Source: Vanessa cardui (Eukaryota; Arthropoda; Insecta; Lepidoptera; Nymphalidae). Taken from it: a stretch of DNA of 64,000 nucleotides. A program made the position numbers and the translations under genes. The notes below the pieces were generated by a model. The model ran no database searches. It was not told the DNA's origin and was given only the letters and a program-made list of their open reading frames with translations. Positions 1-14,100 of the stretch are shown one piece after another (the first letter of the stretch is position 1; the number at the start of each line of letters is the position of its first letter). The DNA lies in the NCBI RefSeq assembly GCF_905220365.1, contig NC_061133.1:14188171-14252170 (forward strand). Direction: 5' to 3'.

Positions 1-49
1 GATTTCCAGATATCTTAGGACATATGGAATTTCAGTTCAAATTGGCAGG
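1..49 (+). CDS. Possible 3' end of an exon of an unknown upstream gene
   Basis: From base 3 the frame reads FPDILGHMEFQFKLAG, then meets a consensus donor GTATGT at 50-55, which would leave a phase-2 intron. The peptide looks protein-like, but 16 residues are too few to identify or prove. A second open frame (from base 2) exists. If real, this is a separate gene entering from the left, with its intron filling the following kilobases. Confidence 0.25.
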
Positions 50-2779
50 GTATGTATCTTACTACACATACATACCAATAAGTGTAAGTCTAAGAAAGAA
101 AATGGTGTAAATCAATGTCAACAGTTTTTTTTATATGTCTGTTTCGGATTGATTGGGTGGGTGCCCATCTGATTGTAAGAGGTCATGTTCACACTAAGGT
201 GAAGGTGACCTTTAGGGCTTTGTCCAAACTCGTCTGTATATACCACCTACTCATCAGTTATTCTACCGCCAAATAACAGTACTCAGTATTGTTGTGTTCC
301 GGTTTGTAGGGTAAGTGAGCCAGTGTAACTAGAGGCACAAGGGACATAGCATCTTAGTTTCCAAGGTTGATGGCACATTGACGATGTATATATTTAATAT
401 TTCTTACAGCTTCATTGTCTATGGGTGATGGTGACCACCTACTATCAGGTGGTCCATATGCTCGTCCGCCAACCTATACCAAAGAAAAAAAAACTTTATT
501 CAAGTAGGAGAGTATATATTCTTCACGTACATATATAATAACAATCACTTTCATTATTCAAATCGGAACAAGTATTCTATATCATTTACGTGGAGACAGA
601 GGGCATTTTAAAATAATTGAAGAGCGTGGTAAAGCTCAGACATCATAAATATGTCTGAAAAATTCAAATTAAAATAAACTCAATAGAACGACGCATATCA
701 CGTATAAAAAGGCAGGCAGGTCGTCTGTCAGTCCTCAAAAGTGCAAACAACATCGAGAGTATTCGTCGTCGGTCAGAACAGTCCATGTTTTCATCTAATG
801 GAAGCAATAACTTGGCACAAGTTAGCGTCGCTCGCAATTTTATATCTGCTCCTTTATCCGGCGCCCGCGCAGTAATGTAGATAAATTGATCGCCTCAATC
901 CCTTATTGGATTAATTTATGGTAATATGTTCAGATCGCGATAGCCGGTGCCGAGTTACGATTAAACAGTTTTTATGTAAATCCGCCATCTTTGTTCGCAG
1001 CAGTTGGTATGATGTGGTCGCGGTTTGAGTTACAAGATGATCGGGTCTTATTCATTCCATATATGGTAGACAAGGACACATATATAACTGAGTAACTATT
1101 GAGGATATAGCAATAATAATTGAATAAAAAATCTACTTGATTGAGATTGATAGAGCAGGTGTAAGTCATCGTTTAGTAATTCGAAACAAAACACGCACTA
1201 AGGAATTTAATTTGTTTTTTCATCTTGGAAAATAATGTAACTCATATATGTATATATGCCTGTGTCAGATAAAAGTTTTCCCAATTTATCAATTCTCCAA
1301 ACCATTCTGCTAAAATACTGGATCAGAAAAGAAGAGGCGGCTTCGTCGGACTGTTTATTATTTCAGGCAATTGCGTCATTAATTCGAGAGTTTTATTAAT
1401 TGTTCTTTAAGTATATCACACTATAAATAAGCCATTGGAAAGTTCTAGAACGTTCTAGTAAAAACTACTGTTCAGTTCCCCGCTATCGCCTATCCCCTTG
1501 GGTCACCGCTCAAGTTGCTAATCATACGCGTACATATTTCTGATTTTATGTCAGCTGCGTGCCTGCATAATGTGATGTTTTGTTTCTAGCCTGCGCCTGC
1601 GCCGGTAATGCGTCGTAAAAGTGTGGTTCTACAAGTTCCGACTTGCCGAAAACTCATTAAATATTAATATATACGTGTTATTTTTTATATATTATAACTG
1701 ATTTTTTATTACTTTATAAATTCGTCGTCGTCATTATCCTTATCTGATACAGACATATTATTATGAGTTATTGAGTTACTATTAATTTGAATATCTAAAC
1801 ATGTGTATTAAAAGGTTATACATCACCTAGAATCTATAGATTCAAAATCATATAAATTATCCAAGTTAGTTGCGTAGTCGCAAAATTGGAAACATAATTT
1901 TGCAAGTTCATTACAAGTAAAGGTACTACCGGCTTTTATATGATATAGGTAGACGAAATATTAACCATTCGTTACTTCATCAATGCACATCCAGCGTTAT
2001 GTCCTTGAGTTGAGCCGAACCAGAACAAAAAACTGAGTTTTTTTTGAGTTCTATATGATGAGCCGGTGGTACCCACACAATAACACAGGCTTTTGCACAG
2101 GCACATCACCGAATACACAGTAAAGTTCGGCAAGAAACTTAGTGGTTTTTCAAATATATAGATTTGCTCTCATTTTTCAAATATTTACAAACATCATTAA
2201 CATGCAATGCAACACAATGCAAATATGACATGCAATTATAATCTCAATGTGTCATGTTACACGAGTTTACATAAATGTCATAGAAATACTTAAAACTAGG
2301 AGTTCTTTTTAGTATTAAAAGTAATTGTTTAGTAATCTAGAAAGTATTTTTGAAACCAGTTGTTGCTATAATCCGGACGACTTATAAGAGCTAGTAAGAG
2401 ACTATTAAAATAAAGAATATGACGATTTCATATGATCGATCATTTTAATTACTTTAATTAATCTATGTGTTAAAATGACAAATTAAGGACAAAAAGGATC
2501 AAAGTTTCCACAACACGTTGTCACAGATCATCTAAACTATAACTTAGATAAAATTTAACCTAAAGCTATAACAGATACCACTAAACCATAGATCATTATT
2601 ATCGTAAATCAAATTTGTATGGTATATATATATAATGTCGTTGTGATTCTACATGACAGTCCGTCGATGATTTATTTGAAAAGAGAACTAATCACAAGCA
2701 AATAAATGCGATATTACATAATTGGATATCGCACTTATAACGTTCTATTCATAAGAAAGAAATTATTTTTTTTGTAGAT
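50..2779. other. A+T-rich non-coding stretch with one repeat
   Basis: Apart from the family E repeat at 205-495 I see no gene. Slightly GC-richer patches lie at about 700-900 and 1490-1620. All open frames are short and not protein-like. Confidence 0.6.
205..495 (-). repeat. Short interspersed repeat (family E)
   Basis: Reverse-strand copy with AAGTGAGCCAGTGTAACTAG, GGCACAAGGGACATAGCATC, CATTGTCTATGGGTGATGG and GCTCGTCCGCCAACCTAT. It matches the plus-strand copy at 62244-62550 over its whole length. This family is common in butterfly genomes; class unclear (SINE- or MITE-like). Confidence 0.78.
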
Positions 2780-3240
2780 GTTACTGACAGACACGCATTC
2801 ACACGTAACCGCACTTGTCTAATAAGGCGTCTAGTCGCGTAATCCATAAAAAATTCCACGCGAACGTAAACATCTTTCGCGAAACAGTTCCAGTATCCCC
2901 TAACATCATCGACCTGGATACAAACGGTTAATTGGATATAACGAAAACAAAAAGAACTCGTTCAATCTACGACCTGCGCTCCGGGAAACCAACAAATTCC
3001 AAGAAAGAAAATATTCTGGAAGTTTCTCCAATAAACAAAGCCGAGGCACTTCGCGATAGCGGGAAAAACGCGTTCGAGCCACATCGGAGCACATTTTATA
3101 CAAACGATGACATAAATACTCATTTGCAAGAACAATATCCGATATTGAGTGAGGCCTGTCTTGCGAACGAACGAATACACCGCGGGCCGAAATAACGGCG
3201 AACGTTTGGGGGTTTTTTTGTAAAGTTTTAGTATCATCTG
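2780..3240. other. GC-balanced patch with an 87-codon open frame, probably non-coding
   Basis: The plus-strand frame 2932-3195 begins at TTG directly after an in-frame TAA and has no ATG or clear splice acceptor. The minus strand is also open. Higher GC content lowers stop frequency, so this may be conserved non-coding DNA. The peptide (SIYDLRSGKPTNSKKEN) matches nothing I know. Confidence 0.4.
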
Positions 3241-5162
3241 AGTTTCTACTTCATTGTTCGTTGTTTCGATTCCAGTGGTGTTTTGAATTTATAAAATCAT
3301 TGTTCTTTCTATTTTGATCATCTTAAGACATACACAAGGAATCGTACTCTAACTTAAAAAAATAATCAAACCCTTTTGTAACTAATGGAGACAACAAAAA
3401 GAGGTGTTATACTTTTAGTAAAGGTTTTAGTACTATTAATCAAAGATCCAATTGTTTCAATTGCTAAGTGGAAGATCTATATTTATCTATATTTGAAGTA
3501 GAAGATATAATATTTGGAATAAGAGACGAATATTTATATCGATTGTTCTTTTACGTTTCTATATAGTTACACTAGATATAGTGATGAGCTCCACATCCCA
3601 TCTTTATCGAAAAACATAACCATGGTTTAAACCTAATTACCGCATGGAATTTGCGCGTGTTTTCTACGTTGTTAGTAAGTACGTGAAGGTGTCTGACAGA
3701 CGAGACAGACCAATAACGTAGATGAAGAGCATGAGTCGCATTAGCAGTGCTGTCTTTTGTGAAAAAAGCATGGCGTCAAATTTTTCAGAGCACCAAAGTC
3801 TGGAGTTTTAAGACCAACTCTATAGTTCTGTTGTATTTTAATTAAGCAGGTAATTTTTCTTGTAAATGAAAAATAAATTCTGGGTGGTGAGGGATTTTTA
3901 CCAATAATGCAACAAGTTGTAACAAATAACGAGACATAAATAATTGATTAATAGTAGGTATAGACAATATTTACTTTAAAATACGACAGATCTTTTAACC
4001 GAACTATTATTTTTCAAAAAAAAAAAATATTAAAATGCCTTTGCAAAGATATTCATATTTAGATAGTCCGAAAAATGTTATTATTATTATTTATTTATTT
4101 TAGTAACACAATACTCATAGTGTATACTTTAACCATCCCGCGCTGTGCTCCGTACATTCATGTTTATTCACCGTCCTGCCAACCCCTCAACCGATATATT
4201 TATTGGTTTGCATCCGCCTGAGTATCTACGTGGAATTTAGTACACGGCCAACTCAAAATTCGTCTTACACTTTACAGCTGTATGTAGATTCGAGTTATGA
4301 AACATCCAGACCTCCGCAAGCAGCCGTATATATTGAAAGTTTATGTGAATTACACGAACGAGATCAGATATAACCCACGCTTAACTCATTCGCTTTCAAC
4401 TTTTGACAATTGTATATACACATAGTCACATATAATACCTATAATATTGACATCTAATCACTATTTACTGGTTAGGTACTCAGACAGCTGTCAGCGGTTA
4501 TTTTATATAATTATATATTTCGATTTGAAGAGAGAATCGGTGTTATAAGGCTCATATATTCTATTGGTACCATTGATGATTTAATGGGTGATTAATATTA
4601 CATTGGTAACCTTTACTGACCATTTACATACATTACTCCATAAATAAACATTGTCGTAAATAAAAATACTCAAACTTCCATGGATTGTAATCCACAGCTA
4701 TAATTTAAATCTTAATGAAGGCAAAATAGTGTGCGCGTCTATTTCCTCGACTGGCATCCATGCCAGTGTCCCGCGAGGTCAATAAATCCACAGGTGCGGA
4801 ACATCGTTCGCACGGTAATCAGGCGCGCGTCAATCTGCAACCTCTATTAATTACACCAGCGCTTGCACGCCAGCTACACATCGGATATGGCATATGGACT
4901 TATACCCTTAATCGTGACAAAAACTACTTAATACTAGAATTATCCGTTTCATAATTACTGTATCATACGAAGAACATTTATGGTTTTATTAAATGTAACA
5001 ATTATATGTATATGTGTATCATGAGTTCGAGTGTCAGTTACTAAAATTGACAAAGTAAAAATCATTTCAACTATTTGTTAATGACCCCAATCTTTGAAGC
5101 AAAGATGATGATGAGATGACTCATTCACCCTCAAAATACTTAGTATTGCGATTTGGCGACAG

Positions 5163-5365
5163 AATATAATTACATAGTATAAAACAAAGTCGCGTACCGC
5201 TGTATGTTCCTATTTATGCTTAGATCTTTGGAATTACGCAATGGATTTTGATGCGCTTTATTTTAATAGATACAGTGACTTGGAAGGAAGGTTTTTGTAT
5301 TAAATACATGTATAATATAGTAAAGAAACAATTAAAATTCTGTATTATAAGTTGTATCAGCATCC
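5163..5365 (-). repeat. Interspersed repeat (family C)
   Basis: Shares with the copy at 8530 the blocks ACATAGTATAAAACAAAGTC, ACCGCTGTATGTTCC, GGATTTTGATGCG and AATATAGTAAAGAAAC. Class unknown. Confidence 0.62.
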
Positions 5366-5644
5366 TTTAATGAATTGTTTTATATATTTATAAACATACT
5401 TTTATTTTCTCGTATCAATACGAGTAGGAGGCGGAGGAGCGATTAGTTCAAAATAAAATCAAAACTCATGCAAACTTAATTAATATATCTAAAAGATCAT
5501 AATTAATTAAGTATGTGAAAAGAAAAAATAATTTATAGTCATTATCATAATTTTTACAAATAGGATCTACCCACGATGTTGTTTACAAGGACTTTGGGCA
5601 TAAATAACAAATCTTCAATTTATTTTTCATTGTTTACTAGTACC

Positions 5645-5852
5645 TACTCACCCGCTTCTTCGTCCGCGTTTTAGGGTGTTGGTTGTCATGTGTTAGGCAA
5701 AAAAGTAGCCTGTGTCCTTTCTTCGAGTTCAGAGTTCATCTTTGCTTCATACCAAATTTTATGAAAGTCGGTTCAGTGGTTTGGTCGAGAAAAAGCGTCA
5801 GACAGACAGAGTTAGTTTCACATTTATCTATACAAATATTATAAAGAAGTTA
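5645..5852 (+). repeat. Interspersed repeat (family D), possibly an RTE-like 3' end
   Basis: Runs from CGTTTTAGGGTGTTGGTTG through GGCAAAAAAGTAGCCTGTG, AAGTCGGTTCAGTGGTTTGG and CAGACAGACAGAGTTAG to ATACAAATATTATAAAG. Other copies: 7078-7275, 49563-50066 (split by a SINE) and 62028-62207 (reverse). Confidence 0.72.
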
Positions 5853-7077
5853 AATTTGTAAGTTTGTAAATTTCTACGTAGGGGGTAATCTCTAAAACTC
5901 ATAATACAATTCGAAAATTTTTTTAACTGGCAGAGAGCTACATACATTATTCCTGTTTCTATGACATGTATATCGACCGAGCTATCACAACTTTTGTCTA
6001 GCAAGTCGGAAAAAATATCTCATAAAACAGAATTATTTGCGTGCGCTGCCTAAACAGTTACTTAAAATTTAAAACAATGTATTCGATTCGTCTTAATTAT
6101 TTCTACAAAAAGGTCCGGGATACCATATCTCTATCTTTTATATTTTATCTTTTATATGCGCGCGAAGCCGCGGGCGGCCGCTAGTTATATTAATATAGAT
6201 AAAGATTACTTAAAACAGACAAGTCGTTTTAAGACGTCGTATTTTTTTTAATATACAAATATCGTCCGTTACAGATTTGTATATGTAACATATTATTAAA
6301 AAAGTCACATCGGTTATAAGATTAAAGCGATACCAATAAGAAAACAACGTATTTATCTCCCTTATGACACGAGGATGTTGACATGACGCGAAAGTCACCT
6401 TAACCATTCTTAAGCCGAGCGGTGTCGTTTGTCACAATACCGCGGTAATTAACTTAAAAAGGTCCAATAATTCAGAAAAGTATGTTTTTTAATGTTTGTT
6501 TTTATGTTCATGAAGGCAATCGATCTGGCAAATGCCTATTGATGGCATGTGGTCAAAATTATATAGATATAAATGTTCAACTAAATTTGCCAATTGAGAT
6601 GTGATATCTATTGTGACTGGCTTAATCACCCTTAAAACCAGAACACAATAATATTAGTTAGATCGTAATATAACTGGTCAATGTTGCGTATATCTTTTGG
6701 ACTCTACACGATCGTGTTTACCAGTGAGATTCGAAATTATTCTAATAGAATAACTCTATTTTATACTTTAAAAGTAAAACAAATGGACATTTGCCAAGAG
6801 ACTATCAATATTCTCTGCTTCTGTAGCCTGTTTAGGTAGTTCCTAAATCCGTCTTCTCGTGATACACACTGGGTGTTCTACCAACAACTCCATAGAGTGC
6901 TTGTCAATCCTGATGAACAACTTAAGTGACGTTCTGTGGCTAGCAGGTTGATCCTAGTAGGACCCACTACTAGGTCGGTTTTCCCCCCTATTCGACAATC
7001 ATATAATTATTATAATGATTGAATTTTTCAATGACTGATGAATGATGATGAATCAATTGACAATTGAATTTATTTAC

Positions 7078-7275
7078 ATACTCGTTATCGCACGTGGCTT
7101 CGCTCTTTTCAGGGTATTGGTTGTCATGTGTCAGGCAAAAAGTAGTCTATGTCTTTTCTTGGAGTTTGAGTGTGCTTCATAGCAAATTTCGTCAAATTCG
7201 GTTCATTGGATTAGCAGTTAAAGAGCGACAGATAGACAGTCAGACAGAGTTACTTTCACATTTTTAATATTAGTG
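7078..7275 (+). repeat. Interspersed repeat (family D)
   Basis: Shows CAGGGTATTGGTTGTCATG, CAGGCAAAAAGTAGTCTATG, TCAAATTCGGTTCATTGG and AGTCAGACAGAGTTAC, matching the copy at 5645-5852. Confidence 0.72.
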
Positions 7276-8529
7276 TAAATCTTGTAAATTTGTTTGCCCT
7301 GCAATGACGAACAACTCGCAAACAAAAGTACATCAAATAAACTGAAATTTGATACAGTTTATTTTATAACACAAAAATCCGTTGAGAAAAGATTTTTGGG
7401 AAATTGTTACTTAATAGTTTTTAACTTATAAAATATATAGATTATTCATGAATACATTTTAGCGTGATCTTTAAGTATATTTATCGTGAAATGTAAATCG
7501 ATGATATATCCAGCGCATCCAAAGCGACGTACATGAACGGTGTCCGGTATTAGAGCGCTGTAGATTGATGACTTACGACTTACATCAAAGTATGTTGCTC
7601 ACTTCCGTGTAAACGTCTCTCATTACCAGCGACGGGCAACGGGCCCTCATATATAAACCGCAAGGATCAACGGATCAATCGATTTTGATACTTTATACAT
7701 ATAAAACTCGGTACTCAGGGTGTTTAATGATTTAGTAGTTAATGATCTTTGTCTCTGAGGTTAGGTCAATGACTTGTGAAAATGTTTGTATCCGAAAAAG
7801 AAACATTTGATCGACGACTAGCATCTAGACCCGGCTTCGCACGGATGCAATGCTAATACTAAATATAAATACCGCTATATCCCTGCGCTTGAAAACTGTA
7901 ATATGACCAAAAATATTCATTTAAATAACATGCGGTAATGGGCAAAAGGAACAAAAACGAAATGACTTGAGAATCAAAATATCAATTAAATAAATTTTCT
8001 AATTCTGTTAAAAAATAGAATATTGATATTAAACGTTAAAAGCTATATTATCAGTAGCATAAATTATAATGCGTTAAATTAACAGTTTTGGAATGTTAAT
8101 TAATATTAATAATAACGATTAATTCTATAATGTCCCCTAATGTTAATATAAGGGGCAAAATACCACAAAATTACCACCAATTTAGAATAAGACAAGAAGT
8201 ACTTTTACTAATTAACGTAAATTTATAATTTATTTACACTTTAATCTTGTAAATAAATTAAAATTAACGAATAACGTCTCCATGTTTTTTTATCACAATT
8301 ACACGTATTATCTTGCCTATAATAGCCTCAGTCTATTTAACATAAACTTTAAGATTAATATTTTAGTACCGGATTGTGTTTAACATGAGACGGCTGCATT
8401 GCGACATTTAATTGAAAGTAGAATTATAGAGACAGTTCCGCCTGAGTGACGTCCATCAGTGGCTGTCTGTCTGTGTCGACTTGCGTCACACGCTATCGAG
8501 ACTCAGTCATTTATATATGTACATATAAT

Positions 8530-8757
8530 ACATCATTACATAGTATAAAGCAAAGTCGCTTACCGCTGTATGTCCCTATGTATGCTCAATAAAGCAACGG
8601 ATTTTGATGCGTTTTTTTTTAAATAAATAAAGTTTTTGTATATAATACTTGGGCAATATAGTAAAGAAATACTGATAATTTTAGAAGTTTCTAATGTGAT
8701 GTCGTATATTTAGTATCAGTATTATACTCGTGCGAAGCTGAGTCGGGTCGCTAATTA
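8530..8757 (-). repeat. Interspersed repeat (family C), fuller copy
   Basis: Blocks in order: ACATAGTATAAAGCAAAGTC, TTACCGCTGTATGTCCC, CGGATTTTGATGCG, AATATAGTAAAGAAATACTG, TTTAGTATCAGTATTATAC and TCGTGCGAAGCTGAGTCGG. Reverse complements of these appear at 33072 and 54600. Confidence 0.66.
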
Positions 8758-10884
8758 TATGTATATGAATATTTGAATCCTTTTTCGTTTTTTTCCAAAA
8801 AAGTATCAACGTCACAGGGTTTGTAAACATCGAATATTATACAAAAAAGGTATTTCATGTTAAAATATATAATACGTAATCCCCGTCCTATGTTAATAGC
8901 GTGTCAACGTCTTCCGAACGGGTGGCGTATCCTTGTGTGGTCCGACAGGTGTCCAGTAAAGGTCAAGCGAATTAGCGGTCTTTTTTGATGCCAACAAACT
9001 GTACTAACTAAATTAACTGCTGATTCAAACTCATAAATATTATAAAACAACTTGTCAACGTATAATAAGAACCTTCTATGCACGCCGAAGCCCTATCAGT
9101 ATTACGGTGGATATAATAAATAGCTATTACTTGTACCCTGTCTTTGTCGCACCGCTGGGTCACTGCTGTTTAGGATGTGGAAACACGTTCCTCTACCGCT
9201 GAAGAATGGATGTACAATGTGTGTCACAAAGCTTCTGGTTAATTTAGAGTCTAGATGGAATCAGATACCAGCTTCAATTTGTTAGAAACAGCCTGGATAT
9301 TAATATATAATTAGCGTTACACTTCCGTGCCTCGTTAAGTCAATATATTCGTCTCTGATCGTGTTCCATCGAATCTTGAGTATGAGAAAAGATGTATATG
9401 CTTGGGTACATTTGGGTGCAAGGACCTTTAAATACGTAGATGTCATTAATTACTAAAATCTGTTAGGGCATCTACAGTTGAAACACATGTATGTACTTAT
9501 AATAAAGCTTCTCGAATCAAGTGATCTAAAGAAGCTGGTAGATTTTTTAAGGCATTGCATGGTCTATTTAATTGTACTATTTTTGACTTGAACCTTGGGA
9601 ACTGAGATGGTATATCCCTGATGCCTGTTACACTGGCTCACTTACTCTTCCGGAACACAAAAGTTTTAAGTACTACTGCTTGGCGTTAAATACAGACGCG
9701 TTTCCTACCACCAAGTACCAAGTTGGTCATAGTAAACTTTACTTTTACACTGAATCTATTTCCATGCAACAATGTTTGCTGAAATTTTTATAGCATTAAA
9801 AGTAAGCCAGTATAATTATATCTATACACGGGACATTACTTAGGAGTCATGGTCAGCTGGGCTTTGACAATGTACATATTTCTTACACTTGCATTACCGA
9901 TTAGAACCTTTGACCTTTGAAACATAAAGAAGACATATATATATAGTTAAAACTATTATCCAAATCAAGTAATACGTTTACAACAAAAAAATCATTCCAC
10001 CAGAAATAATTGCTAAAACCGAATGGCCGAGGGCGTGTTCAAAATACTGTTATGAAACTCAGAAACAACGATTTCATATTCATTAACTGTCAATTGCAGG
10101 GATATTCGTTTTCGTTTAATTTTATAAAATTGTTTACACTTTTGGAATAATGTTGGATCGTTTGATGTCCACGAAATACGGGTAATAAGTAGCCATATCT
10201 GCCATATTTGCTCATGAGCTATCACAGCCATTATTCATATCACAAATACCCCGTGTATTGGCCGTGGGACCCAATTTGTTCATGGTCTCCACAATGACAC
10301 TGGCTCAGTTATTGTGAAGACAGAAACACAACAATGCAATTGCTGTTTAACAAAAGAATTCCCGGTGAAATTGTGATATGTACCCAAATTGTTTGAAAAA
10401 AAACAGTAGTAAGCAGCAGATTTAGTCACTTTTATACAGTAATTCTTTCTCAGATGATTTGCCCTTGATATTGCCAAGAGGACATATTAAGTACTAGTCT
10501 AAGGCACTACATACGAAAAGATTTAGAGTCTATAACAGCAGCCCAGTAACAGTGCGGTTTGATGGAAAAAACATGTGGTGGACCACTGACACAAACCACC
10601 TTTTCTGAATAGATTATGAGCATAAATTAAGGATTGGTAAAATTAACGCTTTTTGCCCGCGATCTTCGGCTAAAATTAAAAGAAGCATTTTCTAACTACA
10701 AAGACACCCCGGCTCATGTATATATCAGCTAAATATATGTAAAACATGACACTGAAGGCATCTTAACTAATTTAACATGTACTGATAAAAAAGTTGAAAA
10801 GTCGTGCTGGCTACACATCTCGTGCAAAACGTTATCAGCCCTTTAATTTAATCTGAAACAAAACGAGAAACAGCAAAAACACAA

Positions 10885-11190
10885 TTAATGCAGTGCCAAT
10901 AAAAAATCAATCAGACAATTTGCCGTGCGGCGTATCTGCGCGGGCGCACTGAATCGATCAGGCGGACAGCATCTATTATTTACTGGCGGGGCAGACCCTC
11001 GCGCGAGGTAATTATACCTCCCTAATTGGATAACGCTACGTGCGGTTGCGAAAGGGTTACAAATTTTAATACGTCTCGGTCGGACTGTGAATAAGATTTC
11101 AATAGGTATTTTATATTGCTTTGTTAAAAAGGATAAAACTTTCAAATGCCAGCGCGGTTTCGATTCGGATTTCGCACGCAATATTTATCT
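10885..11190. other. GC-richer island, candidate regulatory element
   Basis: CpG-rich patch (GCGCGGGCGCACTG, CTCGCGCGAGG) next to homeodomain-type sites (AATTATAC, CCTAATTGG) and a Runt-like TGCGGTTG. The minus-strand frame across it is not protein-like. Confidence 0.35.
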
Positions 11191-14100
11191 TGGCGTTTGT
11201 CTGCTGTCCTTTTTAAAACATTCTCACTAAAAATAAACAATTTACGGCAAATTAAAAAATAAGAATAAGTAATAAAGTCTCTATTTTCAATATTTGCATG
11301 CTGTTATAACTTTGAGACAATTGAAGGTAATCTAAGGAAGCATCTGATGACACAAAGAGAATAGAAATAAGAAGAACATTTGCTCCGACGGTTGTTATTT
11401 AGAAACATTAAAAAATGTCTATTGACATGGTAGCTTTATGGTCAAAGTCCCTCGCCAAATAACTTCAATTTTCCCAAAGTTTAGTTACTATATTTTAAGA
11501 TTTTTTTTTGGATATTCAGATTTTACTGCATGGCGTATAGGCTTCTCAAGAAGTGGGACGGTTAAGCCAGCAGTGGTCCAAAAACGGAGAAACGGACCGG
11601 AAACGGAAACAGACCAAGCACGCCGGTGTTGCGGATGTCCATGGGCTGTGGTAGTCACTTTCCATCAGGAGTGCCTCCTGCTCGTTTGCCACATATATCA
11701 TACCAAGAAAATAATGCACATATTCAAGTATATACAATCATATTTTCCTGTATAGTATACTATATACTATTGATGAAAATTATAATCCTATTACTAATGT
11801 TTATTTAACAAAGATTTAAATTTGAAAGGGTATATCATCAACTTGTTCATTAAGCAAACTAGACTTTATGTACCGTGGTCGAAGTCGGTTAGAAAATTAC
11901 ATTACAAATTGAACTGATAAGGCCTGTAATACCTCGAAGTCAATTTAACGCTAATAATAGATAGATCCAGTAATTAAAAATGAAAACCTATTCGTAGTTG
12001 TAATTTTTATCTTATTTACTTCAAAACTTCATTAATCAACGGCCGTTATAATTATGTTTAAGTTTATTTTTTTATTTCCTGCATATCAGCTAACGTGTGC
12101 CATAAGTCTATAGGAAGCAAAGTTCATTAGAAAGCAGATGTTTTTTACTCGCCACGGATAGTGTTGCCATGCGTTTTGTTTCGGGAGGACATGTATTTTA
12201 AAAATTGTTTTTTTTATTTTTTTACCCACAACCTCCAAACGTCATACGCAAGAGAAGGCGCTTGAGTATACGGTTTTAAAGTTTATTCCACTAAGCTCCT
12301 ATGGTGGTACCATGTGGCAGAATTTATCTGATACAACTGATGAAGAACGCTAAATTAATTCGTTTAAGATAGGTTCATTAAAAATCCCAATTTACTCGAA
12401 AAAAATCAGTTCTGTAATAGTTTGTTTCAGCTAAAATTGAAAGACCTCATTATTGCCTTCACAAGTAACAGTATATATTTTATTTATAAAAAGATGATAA
12501 ATATTCATAAATATCACTATAATCATTAAACATATGTTTATCGAAATCAAAATATATAATGTATTTGTAGAATTTCACTTTACGTAAAATAATTTAGGAT
12601 TGATATTCACTGTATAGATTGTTAAATCAATATTTGAAAAGGGTTGAATTAAATGTTCTGACTAGTCTTGTTCTAAATTTTTGGTTAATTAACAAAAGCA
12701 CCTAAAATTTCCGCGTCCCAGACTCCAACGAAACGTGGCCAACCTATCTACATCGAAATTGATTAATTTGTCTAAGGCGTTCTGTCTTTAATACCTGACT
12801 ACGACGCAAAGGAGAGTAATGTATTTACTCAGTTCATACGTATAGATAAATAGAACGCATCCATTTAATACCAACGAATAAATTCATTAATTAATAAACA
12901 TTGCAAGTTAAGCTGTGACTTCATCACAAATCTATTGAGGCGTATTGTTTTATAGAAGTTTATAATTTTTTGTACGTACATGTAATATTCCGTAATCGAA
13001 CGGCGATAGCGGCGGTGGTCACGCGAGCGACTGTCTTGTCGGTCTGTCCGTAATGAATATGCTAATAGTTGGGCTTTGCCCACCCTTGCGTACGTGAGAG
13101 GCATACTGCTTCACAAAGATTAAACTTCAATTACATTTACTAATAGTTTATACAAATTTACATTTAATTATATATTTCTATGTACCTAAAGGTCAAACAT
13201 TTTTCAATTACTAATACGAACGACGTTAACGATAATCGTTTTAATTTTTCCGTTGTTATTAAATTGTAGCAGTTTTATGGAAGCTGAGAAGGCCAGGTTG
13301 CAAGTCGTGAATCCTATTAAATATTACGGGTTCAAACTCGGTCAAGCACACATAACTTCGTACTCGGCGGTTATAGGAAACACTCATTAGAAATGATTTT
13401 TTATAATATTTTTAGGCCAATACACCAGTTACCAATTAATACGCCAGTTGAAGGTAACCGGTCACCACTGCGCAAAGACAATAGGACCGTATACAATTTT
13501 AACAATTTAGGAAACTAATATAATGTATCTTGTCCTTATACCCTAAAGTTACACTGGTTTGGTTACACATCAAACCCGATCAAAATAATTAGCTCTGTTG
13601 TTTGACGGTAGTATTTCTGATGATCATTTCTGCCAAGACGGCCTCCGTGGTCGAGTGGTGTGTACACCGGATTTCATGAGTACGCCACTCTGAGGTCCTG
13701 GGTCCGATTCCCAGCCGAGTCAATGTTTGGGTCTTGGGTCTGGATGTTTGTGGTACCGTCGTTACTTCTGATTTTCCATAGCTTTAGCTACTTGTGATAT
13801 TGTCTCATATTTATTTATTTATTATTTCTAAAGACGGGTTTGTACAAAGCACAAAGCACAAATATGTAAAAGGAGCTTAAAATTAAACAATCATCAATTT
13901 TCTGTTATTTGGAATTTTGTTTCCCGTTCGACAAAAACAATTCCTGTTTATAATTTTAGATGTTTTATTTAACTATATTACCGATACATATATACAAACA
14001 CAAAATAGGCCAGTATTCTTTTTCAGATTTTAGTTTTAACGAGGCAAGGATATCTTGCATCTAATTTAATCGTATGTAAGATAGCAAGATTATCAAGCTT

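Larger units (their letters stand above)
3241..10884. other. A+T-rich intergenic or intronic stretch with repeats
   Basis: Besides family C and D repeats listed separately, it holds a GC patch at 4730-4900 with an 8-base inverted repeat ACTGGCAT/ATGCCAGT (4750-4767). It also has a family C remnant near 7828-7890 and family E fragments at about 9590-9725 and 10262-10345. No gene seen. Confidence 0.6.

Noticed and set aside
2932..3195. An 87-codon plus-strand frame with balanced codons
   Set aside because: It starts at TTG right after an in-frame stop, has no ATG and no good acceptor, and the opposite strand is open too.
13641..13722. tRNA-like sequence with GTGGTCGAGTGG and GGTCCGATTCC
   Set aside because: Three dispersed copies share a long non-tRNA body, so it is a SINE.
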